A DNA stretch of 64,000 nt from Paenibacillus cymbidii (lineage in GTDB: Bacteria > Bacillota > Bacilli > Paenibacillales > NBRC-103111). Shown here piece after piece: positions 34,709-42,911 of this stretch. Numbering within the stretch: position 1 is the stretch's first letter; each line of letters starts with the position of its first letter. A model generated the notes under the pieces. It was not told the DNA's origin. It ran no database searches and saw only the letters and a program-made list of their open reading frames with translations. The translations under genes were made by a program, and so were the position numbers. The stretch covers positions 124,001-188,000 of the forward strand of contig NZ_SHLX01000012.1 of NCBI RefSeq assembly GCF_004764705.1, written 5' to 3'.

Positions 34709-36523
34709 ATGAGGGAAAACGTAAAGAGAGGACCGATCAACGACACCGGCTTGAAGCGGGTGATGGCGTTTGCCAGCGTCCTGATCGTGATTTCGATTTT
34801 GCTGACGGGCACTTACGTGTACCGTCTGACCGAACATGAAGCGGTCAAGAAGCTCAAGACGCGCGATCTGGTTACGCTGGCGGAATCGATATCGAGCAAG
34901 GTGGACGCGCGGATCGACAAGGAAATCGAAACCTCGCTCGCGCTTGCTCACGATCCTACGCTGCTGAAATGGCTGGACGGCGGGGAAACCGACGCGGCGC
35001 TGGGCGCGCTGGTGCACGCGAGGACCGATTATTTGCACCGCGAGCTCGGCTATAGCTCGACGTTTATCGTTGGCACGAAGACGCGGCATTTCTGGAACGA
35101 AACGGGAACGATCATCGACACGATGACGGAGAACGACCCGGATGACAGCTGGTTTTTCGACGCCCTCCGGCTGAAGAAGGCGGCTGCGGTCAATTTCGAC
35201 TACAACAACGAGCTTGGCGATACGTTCGCTTTTGTCAACGCGCTGGCGGGTTCGGTCGATGCGCCGCTTGGCGTGGTCGGGGTGGGCATCAATCTGCACG
35301 AGTTGTCGGACGAGTTTGCTTCCTACAAGGACGGGCAAGGCATCAACCTGTGGCTGATCGACGGCAGCGGCAAAATCTATTTGTCCGACGCCTACGAACA
35401 TAACGGCAGCAACATCGGCGACGTCATGACCGCCCAAGCGCAGCAACAAGTGCTGCAGCAGTACGATGCGCAAGTCCGCGGCTTCGATTACGTGGCGCAG
35501 GAAGGCGTGCGCATGGATCTGATCAGCTACCCGCTGCGCTCGACCGATCTGCATTTGCTGGTTGAAGTGGAGCGCCGGCGGACGGTCGCCTTCCTGGAGA
35601 CGATCCGCTGGAATACGTTCCTTGCGGTGGCCATTTCGATAGTGGCGATGACGTTTTTCTTCTTTTATGTATCGCGCAAGCTGGCCAATCCGTACAAACG
35701 CGCCATCGCGCTCAATCAACAGCTGGAGACGCAAGTGGAAGAACGAACGCAGGAGCTGTCCGCGCGTAACCGGGAGCTGATGGACAGCCTGAGCTATGCC
35801 AAGCTGCTGCAGGAATCCGTGCTGCCGAAGGAGCAGCAGCTGCAGTCCGCGTTGCGGGAGCACTTTGTCATCTGGCGGCCGCGGGATGTGGTGGGGGGCG
35901 ACTTTTACTGGTCGAAGCAGGTCGGCGGCCGGACGTTGCTCGCTGTCGGAGACTGCACGGGGCACGGCGTGCCGGGCGCCTTCATGACGCTGCTGGCCAT
36001 CTCCACGCTCAATCGGATCGTGGAAAGCGGGGAAGCCGTCGAACCGGCGGATATCCTGGGGCGGCTCAACCGGTTGATGAAGGAAACGCTTCGCCAGGAC
36101 GGCCAGCCGGGCGTCACCGACGACGGCCTCGACATCGGCATCTGCTGCATCGAAGAGGGGCAAGTGCTGTTCGCCGGGGCGAGGTGCTCGCTGCATCGGG
36201 CGGACGAAGCCGGTTTGGCCAGCTGGCCGGGGGACCGCCGCAGCGTCGGCTACCGCAAAACGCCGCGCGATTACGCCTACACGACGCACCGGATGCCGGT
36301 CGGCTCCGCCCGCTATTACATGGCGACCGACGGCTTCTACGACCAGAACGGCGGCGAGCGCGACTATTCGTTCGGCAAGAAACGGTTCGCCGACCTGATC
36401 GTCCGCTACGGCGGCTTGCCGCTGGAGGAGCAGAAGCTCCTGTTCCTGCGCGAGCTGGAAGCGTACATGGGCAACGAACGCCAGCGCGACGACATCACGG
36501 TGATGTCGTTTCAGGTGGCTTGA
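34709..36523 (+). CDS. membrane PP2C-type (SpoIIE) serine phosphatase with extracellular Cache sensor
   Basis: 604 aa. A membrane helix (about 15-38), an extracellular Cache-like sensor (about 45-290), a second helix (about 298-322), a coiled coil (about 340-390) and a C-terminal PP2C/SpoIIE phosphatase with GGDFYW, GDCTGHGVPGAF and RDDIT metal-binding motifs. This is the SiaA/RsbP-like architecture that dephosphorylates a partner anti-sigma antagonist. No STAS-domain or kinase partner is visible nearby. The ATG at 34709 follows GGGGGG by 8 bases; the upstream frame lacks a ribosome binding site. Confidence 0.85.
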   Translation: MRENVKRGPINDTGLKRVMAFASVLIVISILLTGTYVYRLTEHEAVKKLKTRDLVTLAESISSKVDARIDKEIETSLALAHDPTLLKWLDGGETDAALGALVHARTDYLHRELGYSSTFIVGTKTRHFWNETGTIIDTMTENDPDDSWFFDALRLKKAAAVNFDYNNELGDTFAFVNALAGSVDAPLGVVGVGINLHELSDEFASYKDGQGINLWLIDGSGKIYLSDAYEHNGSNIGDVMTAQAQQQVLQQYDAQVRGFDYVAQEGVRMDLISYPLRSTDLHLLVEVERRRTVAFLETIRWNTFLAVAISIVAMTFFFFYVSRKLANPYKRAIALNQQLETQVEERTQELSARNRELMDSLSYAKLLQESVLPKEQQLQSALREHFVIWRPRDVVGGDFYWSKQVGGRTLLAVGDCTGHGVPGAFMTLLAISTLNRIVESGEAVEPADILGRLNRLMKETLRQDGQPGVTDDGLDIGICCIEEGQVLFAGARCSLHRADEAGLASWPGDRRSVGYRKTPRDYAYTTHRMPVGSARYYMATDGFYDQNGGERDYSFGKKRFADLIVRYGGLPLEEQKLLFLRELEAYMGNERQRDDITVMSFQVA

Positions 36524-36540
36524 TTGTTTGAGATTAGCCA

Positions 36541-36594
36541 AAAGATCGCCTATCTACTTAGCTATAATCCAGGCCAGTAAAGGGCGATCTTTTT
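36541..36594 (+). terminator. Rho-independent terminator of the phosphatase gene
   Basis: AAAGATCGCC (36541-36550) and GGCGATCTTT (36583-36592) form a 10-bp stem, followed by further T. The rest of 36595-36800 is AT-rich with no gene, unlike the surrounding GC-rich DNA. Confidence 0.7.
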
Positions 36595-36800
36595 AATTTT
36601 GTAGTGATAACAACTCAAAAAAACATTATTAAACAAAAAATATATAATTTAACTGGATATTGATATGCAATTTTGATAGGGAGCGTTATAATGAAGTCCA
36701 TTATACTTCGATAGTGAGGTGGCAAATGGCCGTTGGTTTTTTTAAAAAAATCGATTTGAGTATTCAATCCGGATAAGAGAAATAAAGGAGCCTGGTTTGC

Positions 36801-37061
36801 ATGGCAATATATTTTAAAATTGGCTTTGCCATCTATACGATAGGCCCTGTCAGCTTGTTAAATTCATTGTTTTCCGCGATTGGCTATCGCTTGGAGCCCG
36901 ATGGGTGGGGAACGTGGTACCCCATCATGATGAATCAAGGCTATCAAGGGAAAATAGAGCATGCCTTAATTCCGGATTTGATAAAGGAAGTAAAATCGAT
37001 ACCAGGGACTTTCATAGCAGCGAGTCGAAAAATAGCCCATGAAAAATGGCTTATTTACTGA
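36801..37061 (+). CDS. small protein, probable Imm70-like immunity protein truncated by a repeat
   Basis: 86 aa, AAAGGAG 10 bases before the ATG. The core (FSAIGYRLEPDGWGTWYP, MMNQGYQGKIEH) resembles Imm70-type toxin-immunity proteins as I recall them; this is a memory-based match. The last ten codons (KIAHEKWLIY) are read from inside repeat copy C, so the native C terminus has been replaced. The gene and its upstream region are AT-rich, consistent with transfer. No toxin gene is adjacent. It may be non-functional. Confidence 0.5.
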   Translation: MAIYFKIGFAIYTIGPVSLLNSLFSAIGYRLEPDGWGTWYPIMMNQGYQGKIEHALIPDLIKEVKSIPGTFIAASRKIAHEKWLIY

Positions 37062-37220
37062 ATTTGACCCATTGCATCGAAAATAGCCAGCGAAATTACT
37101 GGTTATTTGTCCGTGTTACCCCCAAATCGGGCTTTTCTACGAGAATAGCCAGTGAAATGACTTGCTATTTCGTCGGAAGAGGTCGGTTTTGAGCAAATAG
37201 CCCATAAAAAGTGGCCTATT
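37031..37220 (-). repeat. 190-bp four-hairpin intergenic repeat, copy C (inverted)
   Basis: Hairpins at 37031-37055, 37082-37107, 37144-37169 and 37196-37220. On the complementary strand the last-listed hairpin of the family (AATAAGCCA...TGGGCTATT) is identical to that of copy E over 25 bases. Inner stems are degenerate (one G-U and one C-T mismatch). It overlaps the 3' end of the gene at 36801 and stops 6 bases before the end of the AraC gene on the minus strand. Confidence 0.93.
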
Positions 37221-37226
37221 TTGCCG

Positions 37227-38093
37227 TCACCCCCGCCTCTCCTCCCGAAACTCGCGCGGCGATACCCCGGCCAGTTGGCTGAACAGCTTGGAGAAATAAT
37301 GCACCGACGCAAAGCCATGCTTTTCGGCGATTTCCGTTACGCTGAGCGTGGTCGAGCGCAGATCCTCCTTCGCCCGGTTGATGCGGAACCGGTTGATATA
37401 CTGCACCGGCGACAAGCCGGTAGCCGTCCGGAACAGCGCGAAGAAATACCCGCGGCTGATCCGCAGCTCGCGGTAGTACGCTTCCAGCGGCAGCTGGAAG
37501 CCGCTCAGCAAATCGCGGTCGAGCCGCTCCAGCAGCTTGGCCAGCCGCGGGTCGGGCACATGCTCCTCCTTCAGCGCAAACGCAAGGAAGTAAGCGATAA
37601 ACTGCTGAAACTGGCTTTGCGTCTTCAAGCTGCGGGAATACGTCCGTTCGTTCGTAAACCGGTTATCCGTATAGAACGTTTCGAACAGATCGACCCAAAG
37701 GTGCGGCTTGTCCACTTTCATCAGCTCGGGAATCGGGTAAGGAAACGCAGGGCCGACCAGCTCCGGCTTCAGCTGCGCTTTGTCGTAGCAAATGATGCTG
37801 GGGTTGGGAAATGCATGCTTGCGATCGATGGGCGCCCAGTCAAAATAGCAGCAAACGTGCACCATCGGATCGTTGCTGTCGGCATACCAGTCGTGCGGCT
37901 GACCGGCGGGGATATAAACTAGCGAGCCAGGGCCCGTCTCGTAGGTGCGCCCGCACGTGTGGACGACTCCTTTGCCCTCGCTGATCAAATAAAGCGACGA
38001 GCCGTAGCACATTCGATTCGCATTGCGCTGCCCTTTGGAGAACGGGTAGCGGGTAGCGAAATAGACGTACGGATGCAAGCCGGCAAAATCCAC
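37227..38093 (-). CDS. AraC-family regulator (cupin sensor)
   Basis: 288 aa. A cupin-like ligand domain (LISEGKGVVH near 38, YIPAGQPHDW near 60) and a C-terminal double HTH (about 185-285, YYRELRISRGYFFALFR and LSVTEIAEKHGFASVHYF). GTG start with GGGAGG 8 bases upstream. It is divergent from the PhyH-HEAT gene at 38249 and probably regulates it. It is not close to the AraC pair at 30527/39808. Its stop codon abuts repeat copy C. Confidence 0.88.
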   Translation of the reverse strand: MDFAGLHPYVYFATRYPFSKGQRNANRMCYGSSLYLISEGKGVVHTCGRTYETGPGSLVYIPAGQPHDWYADSNDPMVHVCCYFDWAPIDRKHAFPNPSIICYDKAQLKPELVGPAFPYPIPELMKVDKPHLWVDLFETFYTDNRFTNERTYSRSLKTQSQFQQFIAYFLAFALKEEHVPDPRLAKLLERLDRDLLSGFQLPLEAYYRELRISRGYFFALFRTATGLSPVQYINRFRINRAKEDLRSTTLSVTEIAEKHGFASVHYFSKLFSQLAGVSPREFREERRG

Positions 38094-38200
38094 GGCAAAA
38101 ACCTCCCGTTCACGCTAGCGTCAACACCGACGCGATTCGCAATTGATAGGACGATTGTATAAAAGAACGACACCTCTGTAAATACACCTCCCTTTCCCGC

Positions 38201-38209
38201 TGATACAAT
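38201..38209 (+). promoter_or_regulatory. extended -10 promoter of the PhyH-HEAT gene
   Basis: TGATACAAT (38201-38209) is an extended -10 element with no matching -35, as expected for an activated promoter. The divergent gap 38094-38248 also holds a 10-bp palindrome ACGCTAGCGT at 38112-38121. Confidence 0.5.
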
Positions 38210-38248
38210 AAAACCAGCAAAGTTACGCTCTCGAAAGGGGATTCATTC

Positions 38249-39811
38249 ATGCTGGACAGCCAATTTCTGTTGACGGATGAACAAATGCTGCAATTTGTGA
38301 CCAAAGGGTATCTCGTGCTGCGCAACGAGCTGCCGGAGCCGTTTCACCGGCGGGTGATGGACCGCATTTACCACGTGCTGCACGAGGAGGGCAACCCGGG
38401 AAACAACATTTTGCCGCGGGTGCCGGACATTCAGCAGTTTTTCGATACGCCGGTCGTCCGGGGGGCGCTCGCCAGCGTGCTGGGGCCGGACTATTACATG
38501 CATCCGCACCGGCATTGCCACTACAACCGGCCGGGCAACCAGGCGCCGGGCGGCGGGCAGTGGCACAAGGACGGCTACTGGTCGTCGATGCGGAGCCACC
38601 GGCCGTGGTGGGCGATGATTTTTTATTACACGCAGGATATTACGGAGGAACTGGGACCAACTGCGGTAATGCCGGGCACCCAATATTATGAAAAATTTAT
38701 CGGCGATCGCGGCGAAACGCTGCTGCCGACCGGCAAAGCGGGCACGATGGTGCTGGTGCATTTCGACTTGTGGCACAAGGCGTCGCTTAATGTGTCGAGC
38801 CTGGACCGCTACATGCTGAAGTTTCAGTTCGTTCGGCTGCGGGCGCCGGAAGCGCCGAGCTGGAACTATCGCGGCAGCGAGTTGGTCGTACCGGACGGAA
38901 CGCCGGCGCTGCACTTGAATTTGTGGCGCGACGTGTGGGATTGGCTGCGCGGCGAACGGCCTGCGCCCGAGGATCGTAGCGCTTTGCGCGATCCGGAGAC
39001 GCTGCTGGCCGAGCTTTCCGCAGAGGACGCGGAAACGCGAGGCAGGGCGGCCGACGAGCTTGGGTTGATCGGGGAGGCGGCGGGGAGCGCGGCTGCGGAG
39101 CTGGCGAAGCGGGTAGGCGACGAAACGGAAACGACAGCGCTGAACGCCGCTTACGCGCTTGGTTCCATGGGTAGCGAAGGTGCCGCGCAATTGCTGCGGC
39201 TGATGGCGGAAGGCACTCATCTGATCGCCGAACGTTCGGCATATGGCCTGCAGCGTGCGGGGGCAGCCGCGGTGCCGGGGCTGATCGGGCTGCTGCGGCA
39301 TGACGACGAGAAGCGGCGGGCTCTGGCGGCTTTTGTGCTTGGCATGGCCGGGCCGGCGGCCGGAGCGGAAGCGGTCGCCGCCCTGATCGCCGCGTCGCGC
39401 GGGGACGGCAGCGAGTGGGTGCGCCGCAATGCGGTCGAAGCGCTCGGCATGATCGGCAACGGCAGCGGACTGGTCGTACCGGAGTTGGCCGCGACGCTGA
39501 CGGAAGCGGTGGCGAACGAAACGGAGGCGCCGCCGCCATCCGGCGACATGTACATCAACAAGCAAAACTACATCGTCAACAAAATCGGCTACACGGCGGC
39601 GCTGTCGCTGCTCCGTACGGGGCGCGACGGGGAGACGGCGACGGTGATCGCCGCGCTCGAGCAGGCGCTGCTCAGCAAGGACCGCTACGTCCGCGCTTAT
39701 GCCGCGGAGGCGCTCACGCATTTGCGCACGCCGGAGGCGGTCGACGTGCTGATCCGCCATTACCGCGCCGCCCGCTGGTGCCCGGATACGCACAAGGCGA
39801 GCGCGTTCTAG
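38249..39811 (+). CDS. phytanoyl-CoA dioxygenase-family protein fused to HEAT repeats
   Basis: 520 aa. Residues 1-215 form a PhyH Fe(II)/2-oxoglutarate oxygenase with His106-x-Asp108 (WHKDGYW), distal His176 (LWHKAS) and Arg187 for 2-oxoglutarate. Residues about 245-505 are Ala/Leu-rich helical repeats of HEAT/PBS-lyase type (LGLIGEAAGSAAAELAK, ALGSMGSEGAAQLLRLM, LGMAGPAAGAEAV, EALGMIGNGSGLV). HEAT domains usually bind proteins or nucleic acids, so the oxygenase may act on a bound partner. AAAGGGG is 10 bases upstream. Its stop codon shares the sequence CTAG with the stop of the convergent AraC gene. Confidence 0.85.
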   Translation: MLDSQFLLTDEQMLQFVTKGYLVLRNELPEPFHRRVMDRIYHVLHEEGNPGNNILPRVPDIQQFFDTPVVRGALASVLGPDYYMHPHRHCHYNRPGNQAPGGGQWHKDGYWSSMRSHRPWWAMIFYYTQDITEELGPTAVMPGTQYYEKFIGDRGETLLPTGKAGTMVLVHFDLWHKASLNVSSLDRYMLKFQFVRLRAPEAPSWNYRGSELVVPDGTPALHLNLWRDVWDWLRGERPAPEDRSALRDPETLLAELSAEDAETRGRAADELGLIGEAAGSAAAELAKRVGDETETTALNAAYALGSMGSEGAAQLLRLMAEGTHLIAERSAYGLQRAGAAAVPGLIGLLRHDDEKRRALAAFVLGMAGPAAGAEAVAALIAASRGDGSEWVRRNAVEALGMIGNGSGLVVPELAATLTEAVANETEAPPPSGDMYINKQNYIVNKIGYTAALSLLRTGRDGETATVIAALEQALLSKDRYVRAYAAEALTHLRTPEAVDVLIRHYRAARWCPDTHKASAF

Positions 39812-40752
39812 CGCCGGCCGGACTCCTGGCGTACGGCCGACTGTCCCGGCCGTGCACCGGCTTGGGCGGCGGCCTCGCCTTGCGTCCGAAACTCGCTCGG
39901 CGACCGCCCGAACGTGTCCCGGAAGACGCGCGAGAAGGAGCGAAACGAGTCGAAGCCGACCTCGACGGCGATGTCGGTGATCGCCATGTTCGTCGAGATC
40001 AGCAGGCTGGCCGCGTGCTTCATCCGCAGCTCGTGGACGTAGCCGAGATAGCTTGTGCCTTTGTGCTGCCGGAAGCCGCGGGAAATGAACGGCACGCTGA
40101 CGCGGAATTGCCGGGCGAGCTGCTGCAGGCTGATCGTTTGTTGATAGTGGACGTGAATGTAGCTGAGGATCGTCCAGAACGTCGGATCGTCCGACTTGCC
40201 GCCGCCGCTGAAGGAACGGGAAGCGGCTTCGTTCGTTGCCGCCGCCTGCCGGAGGAACAGCAGCAGCGCTTCGGTCAGCTTGGCGCGGATCATGCTTCGT
40301 TGGCCGACGGCGCCGGACGCTTTGCTTTCGGCCAGCAGTTCCGCGCAAATGCCGCGCATCCGCTCCGCATGCATTGTTCCCAACTGGACGCAGCAAGGCA
40401 GCTCCGTGCCTACGGCGAACAGCAGCGTCGACAGCTCGCGGTCGCGCGACAAGTCGCCGAGCAGATGGAGGTCAAACAGGCCGCCGTATTTATGCAGCGG
40501 CTTCCCGTCGTCGCATTGCGATTCGTGCAAATGCTGCGGCAGCAGGAACGTCATCGTGCCCGGCTCCAGCCGGTACGTTCTGCCGCTTGCCGTCAGCGTT
40601 CCGCCGCCGTCCAGGATGAACGAAAATTCGGCGAAATCGTGATAGTGCAGCCCGGAGGATTTCAGCATGTAGGCGAACATATAAAACGGCAATTCGCCGT
40701 TCTTCATCTCGAATTCGGTCACAACGTCCTGGTATTCCGGAAATACAGGCAC
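39808..40752 (-). CDS. AraC-family regulator (cupin sensor, paralogue 2)
   Basis: 314 aa. The start PVFPEYQDVVTEF, cupin segment LHYHDFAEFSFIL and double HTH (about 185-290; ISLQQLARQFRVSV and MAITDIAVEVGFDSF) closely parallel the protein at 30527, so the two are paralogues. GTG start with GGAGGG 5 bases upstream. It is divergent from the DegT gene at 40872, and the same 21-base-spaced direct repeats lie between them. A Gln/Arg/Ala-rich C-terminal tail (about 25 residues) is unique to this copy. Confidence 0.9.
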   Translation of the reverse strand: MPVFPEYQDVVTEFEMKNGELPFYMFAYMLKSSGLHYHDFAEFSFILDGGGTLTASGRTYRLEPGTMTFLLPQHLHESQCDDGKPLHKYGGLFDLHLLGDLSRDRELSTLLFAVGTELPCCVQLGTMHAERMRGICAELLAESKASGAVGQRSMIRAKLTEALLLFLRQAAATNEAASRSFSGGGKSDDPTFWTILSYIHVHYQQTISLQQLARQFRVSVPFISRGFRQHKGTSYLGYVHELRMKHAASLLISTNMAITDIAVEVGFDSFRSFSRVFRDTFGRSPSEFRTQGEAAAQAGARPGQSAVRQESGRR

Positions 40753-40784
40753 ACGAATCCCTCCGGCGCATGGTGGTAGGTTAC

Positions 40785-40837
40785 AATTTGGCCGTCTGCG
40801 GATCGAATCTGGCTGTCATGCGGCGCCCCCTTATTTT
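40785..40837 (+). promoter_or_regulatory. AraC-type direct repeat and promoter of the DegT gene (module 2)
   Basis: AATTTGGCCGTC (40785-40796) and AATCTGGCTGTC (40806-40817) are spaced by 21 bases. The second overlaps -35 CTGGCT (40809-40814), 17 bases before TATTTT (40832-40837). The stretch TATTTTATCATA is identical to 31487-31498. Confidence 0.7.
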
Positions 40838-40871
40838 ATCATAAGAAGAAACGAGGTGGAGGGGAAAGAAG

Positions 40872-42119
40872 ATGGAGCAGGACGTTCTGGCGATTCACGG
40901 CGGCAAGCCGGCAAAAACGGCACCATACGGCACGGGCAAACGGTTTGGCGAAGAGGAAGTGCGGGAACTGGTCGAAGCGCTGGAGCAAAATACGCTGTTT
41001 TACCATTTTGGCGGCAAGGTGAAACGGTTTTTGGCCGATTTTAATGCGCTGTACGGCATCCCTTACAGCGTCGCGACTTCGTCGGGCACGGCGGCGATTC
41101 ATGTCGCGCTCGGCGCGGCCGGCGTAACGGTCGGCGACGAAGTCATTACGAGCCCGATCACCGATCAGGGGACGCTGGTCGGCATCCTGTACCAGAACGC
41201 GATTCCCGTGTTCGCCGATCTGCAGCCGCATACGTACAACATGGACCCGGCTTCGGTCGAAGCGCGCATCACGCCGCGCACGAAAGCGATCGTGGTCGTG
41301 CATTTGGCGGGAGCGCCCTGCGACATGGACGCGATCATGGCTATCGCCCGGCGGCACGGGCTGAAGGTGATCGAGGATTGCGCGCAAAGCTATCTTACGC
41401 GCTACAAGGGGCGGCTGGTCGGCACGATCGGCGACTACGGCTGCTTCAGCACGAACGACTTCAAGCATATGTCGACCGGCGACGGCGGCATCGTTGCCGT
41501 CAACTCCGGCGACGAGGAAGATTACCGCACGACGCACGCGTTCGCCGACAAAAACTACCGCCGCCTGGATCCCGAAGCAATGCGCAATGTGGCCTATTTG
41601 GCGCCGAATTACCGCATGACCGAGCTGCAAGGGGCGGTCGGCATCGCGCAGCTGAAGAAGCTGCCGTGGATTTGCGAGCAGCGCAACCGGTACGGCGACA
41701 GGCTGACGGCAGGCATTCGCGATTTGCCGGGCATCCAGCCGCCGGCGCTCGTGGACGGGGGCTGGAGCACGTATTGGTTTTACATGCTGCGCGTGGACGA
41801 GGCGAAGCTCGGCTGCACGCGCGAGCAGTTTTGCGCCGCGCTTGCGGCGGAAGGCGTATCTTGCGGCGCGGGGTACATTCCGCATACCGTGTATATGACG
41901 CCGATTTTCCAGCAGCGGTGCGCGTATCCGGGCAGCCACTTCCCGTTCGACATCACCGGGGCCGAATACCCGGCGGGCTTGTGCGCGGAAGCGGAGACGA
42001 TTCTGCAGACGGCGGTCCGGCTGCCGGTGAGCGAGTTTTACACCGAGCAGGACTTGGCCGAAACGATTGCTGGCATCCGCAAAGTTGTCGGCCACTATTC
42101 GCGAGTGGCGCAAGCGTAG
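40872..42119 (+). CDS. DegT/DnrJ/EryC1-family PLP aminotransferase (paralogue 2)
   Basis: 415 aa. The same blocks as at 31531: SSGTAAIHVAL, IEDCAQS and FSTNDFKHMSTGDGG with the PLP Lys. The N terminus (LAIHGGKPAKTAPYGTGKRFG) is nearly identical among the three copies. GGTGGAGGGG lies upstream of the ATG. It is expressed from an AraC-controlled promoter and followed directly by repeat copy D, 11 bases after the stop. No amidohydrolase follows here, unlike in module 1. Confidence 0.9.
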   Translation: MEQDVLAIHGGKPAKTAPYGTGKRFGEEEVRELVEALEQNTLFYHFGGKVKRFLADFNALYGIPYSVATSSGTAAIHVALGAAGVTVGDEVITSPITDQGTLVGILYQNAIPVFADLQPHTYNMDPASVEARITPRTKAIVVVHLAGAPCDMDAIMAIARRHGLKVIEDCAQSYLTRYKGRLVGTIGDYGCFSTNDFKHMSTGDGGIVAVNSGDEEDYRTTHAFADKNYRRLDPEAMRNVAYLAPNYRMTELQGAVGIAQLKKLPWICEQRNRYGDRLTAGIRDLPGIQPPALVDGGWSTYWFYMLRVDEAKLGCTREQFCAALAAEGVSCGAGYIPHTVYMTPIFQQRCAYPGSHFPFDITGAEYPAGLCAEAETILQTAVRLPVSEFYTEQDLAETIAGIRKVVGHYSRVAQA

Positions 42120-42130
42120 CTGGTCATTCA

Positions 42131-42320
42131 AATAGCCAATGAAACATGGCTTATTTGCTCCATTTCGACCGCTTCATCCGAAATAGCCAGCGAAAACACG
42201 GGTTATTTCATCCGAACGGGCTCAAAATCGAATATTTCCGCCGAATAGCCAGTGAAAACGCTGGCTATTTTGTTGTTGCCGGCTTCATTTGACGAAATAG
42301 CCAGCAAAACATGGCTTATT
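42131..42320 (-). repeat. 190-bp four-hairpin intergenic repeat, copy D (inverted)
   Basis: Hairpins at 42131-42155, 42182-42207, 42244-42269 (AATAGCCAGTG/CGCTGGCTATT, one G-U) and 42296-42320. The 36-base centre aligns without gaps to the reverse complement of copy A's centre (both begin CGGCGGAA in forward orientation). It fills the 303-base gap between the DegT gene and the next gene. Confidence 0.94.
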
Positions 42321-42422
42321 TTAACAAGTACGCGGCAGTCATTTGAAGTATAATGGGATGCAGCGAGGCCATCCCGTCTGGCCGCAAGCTTGATAAACTC
42401 GGCAAGGGGAGGTTGGTTGCGG

Positions 42423-42818
42423 TTGCGCATATCGAAATGGCTGCTGCGAGGCACATGGCTCCTCGCCGGATTGATTGCCTATGCGTCTGTCAGCGTTTGG
42501 ATCGCACGGGATGTGCGGCAAATCGTCGCGATCGGCATGACGAATGGAGCCGATTATTCCCCGTACATGACGGAACAAGCCTATCGGAAGTTGAACCCGG
42601 CTGGGAGGGGGCTCGCCCAATATGACGAGCGTTACACCCCCTATCACCGTAAGTATGGAAAAGCTTTCCCGCTTCACTTGATTGCGGTAGCCATCGCTAC
42701 AACCCGCCATCGGTTTGAAAACGGCAGTACGGGCTTCAACGAAACGATCAAGCTGAGGCTCCAATTGAATCTGGCGAAAGGGAGATGGACGGCGACCGAC
42801 ATCGCCATCCGACCATGA
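42423..42818 (+). CDS. small single-pass membrane protein of unknown function
   Basis: 131 aa from a TTG at 42423 (AGGGGAGG 10 bases upstream); a TTG at 42417 and a TTG at 42390 are alternatives. One N-terminal membrane helix (WLLRGTWLLAGLIAYASVSV) is followed by a polar extracellular-type domain (YSPYMTEQAYRKLN, FNETIKLRLQLNLAKGRW). I do not recognise the family. No paralogue is seen in the window. Moderately confident that it is real because of the ribosome site, coding-like composition and clean gap boundaries. Confidence 0.6.
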   Translation: MRISKWLLRGTWLLAGLIAYASVSVWIARDVRQIVAIGMTNGADYSPYMTEQAYRKLNPAGRGLAQYDERYTPYHRKYGKAFPLHLIAVAIATTRHRFENGSTGFNETIKLRLQLNLAKGRWTATDIAIRP

Positions 42819-42843
42819 GGCCGGATCAACAAGATCGGATGAT

Positions 42844-42885
42844 GTACGCGCGTACTTTCGCAGATCGCCTCCCGTCTGGTACAAT
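42844..42885 (+). promoter_or_regulatory. palindrome and extended -10 promoter of the second Gfo/Idh operon
   Basis: A perfect 12-bp palindrome GTACGCGCGTAC (42844-42855) lies just upstream of the -35 position. TGGTACAAT (42877-42885) is an extended -10 element, 27 bases before the ATG at 42912. Confidence 0.55.
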
Positions 42886-42911
42886 AGGGGCATGATGAGA
42901 GGAGTGTAACG

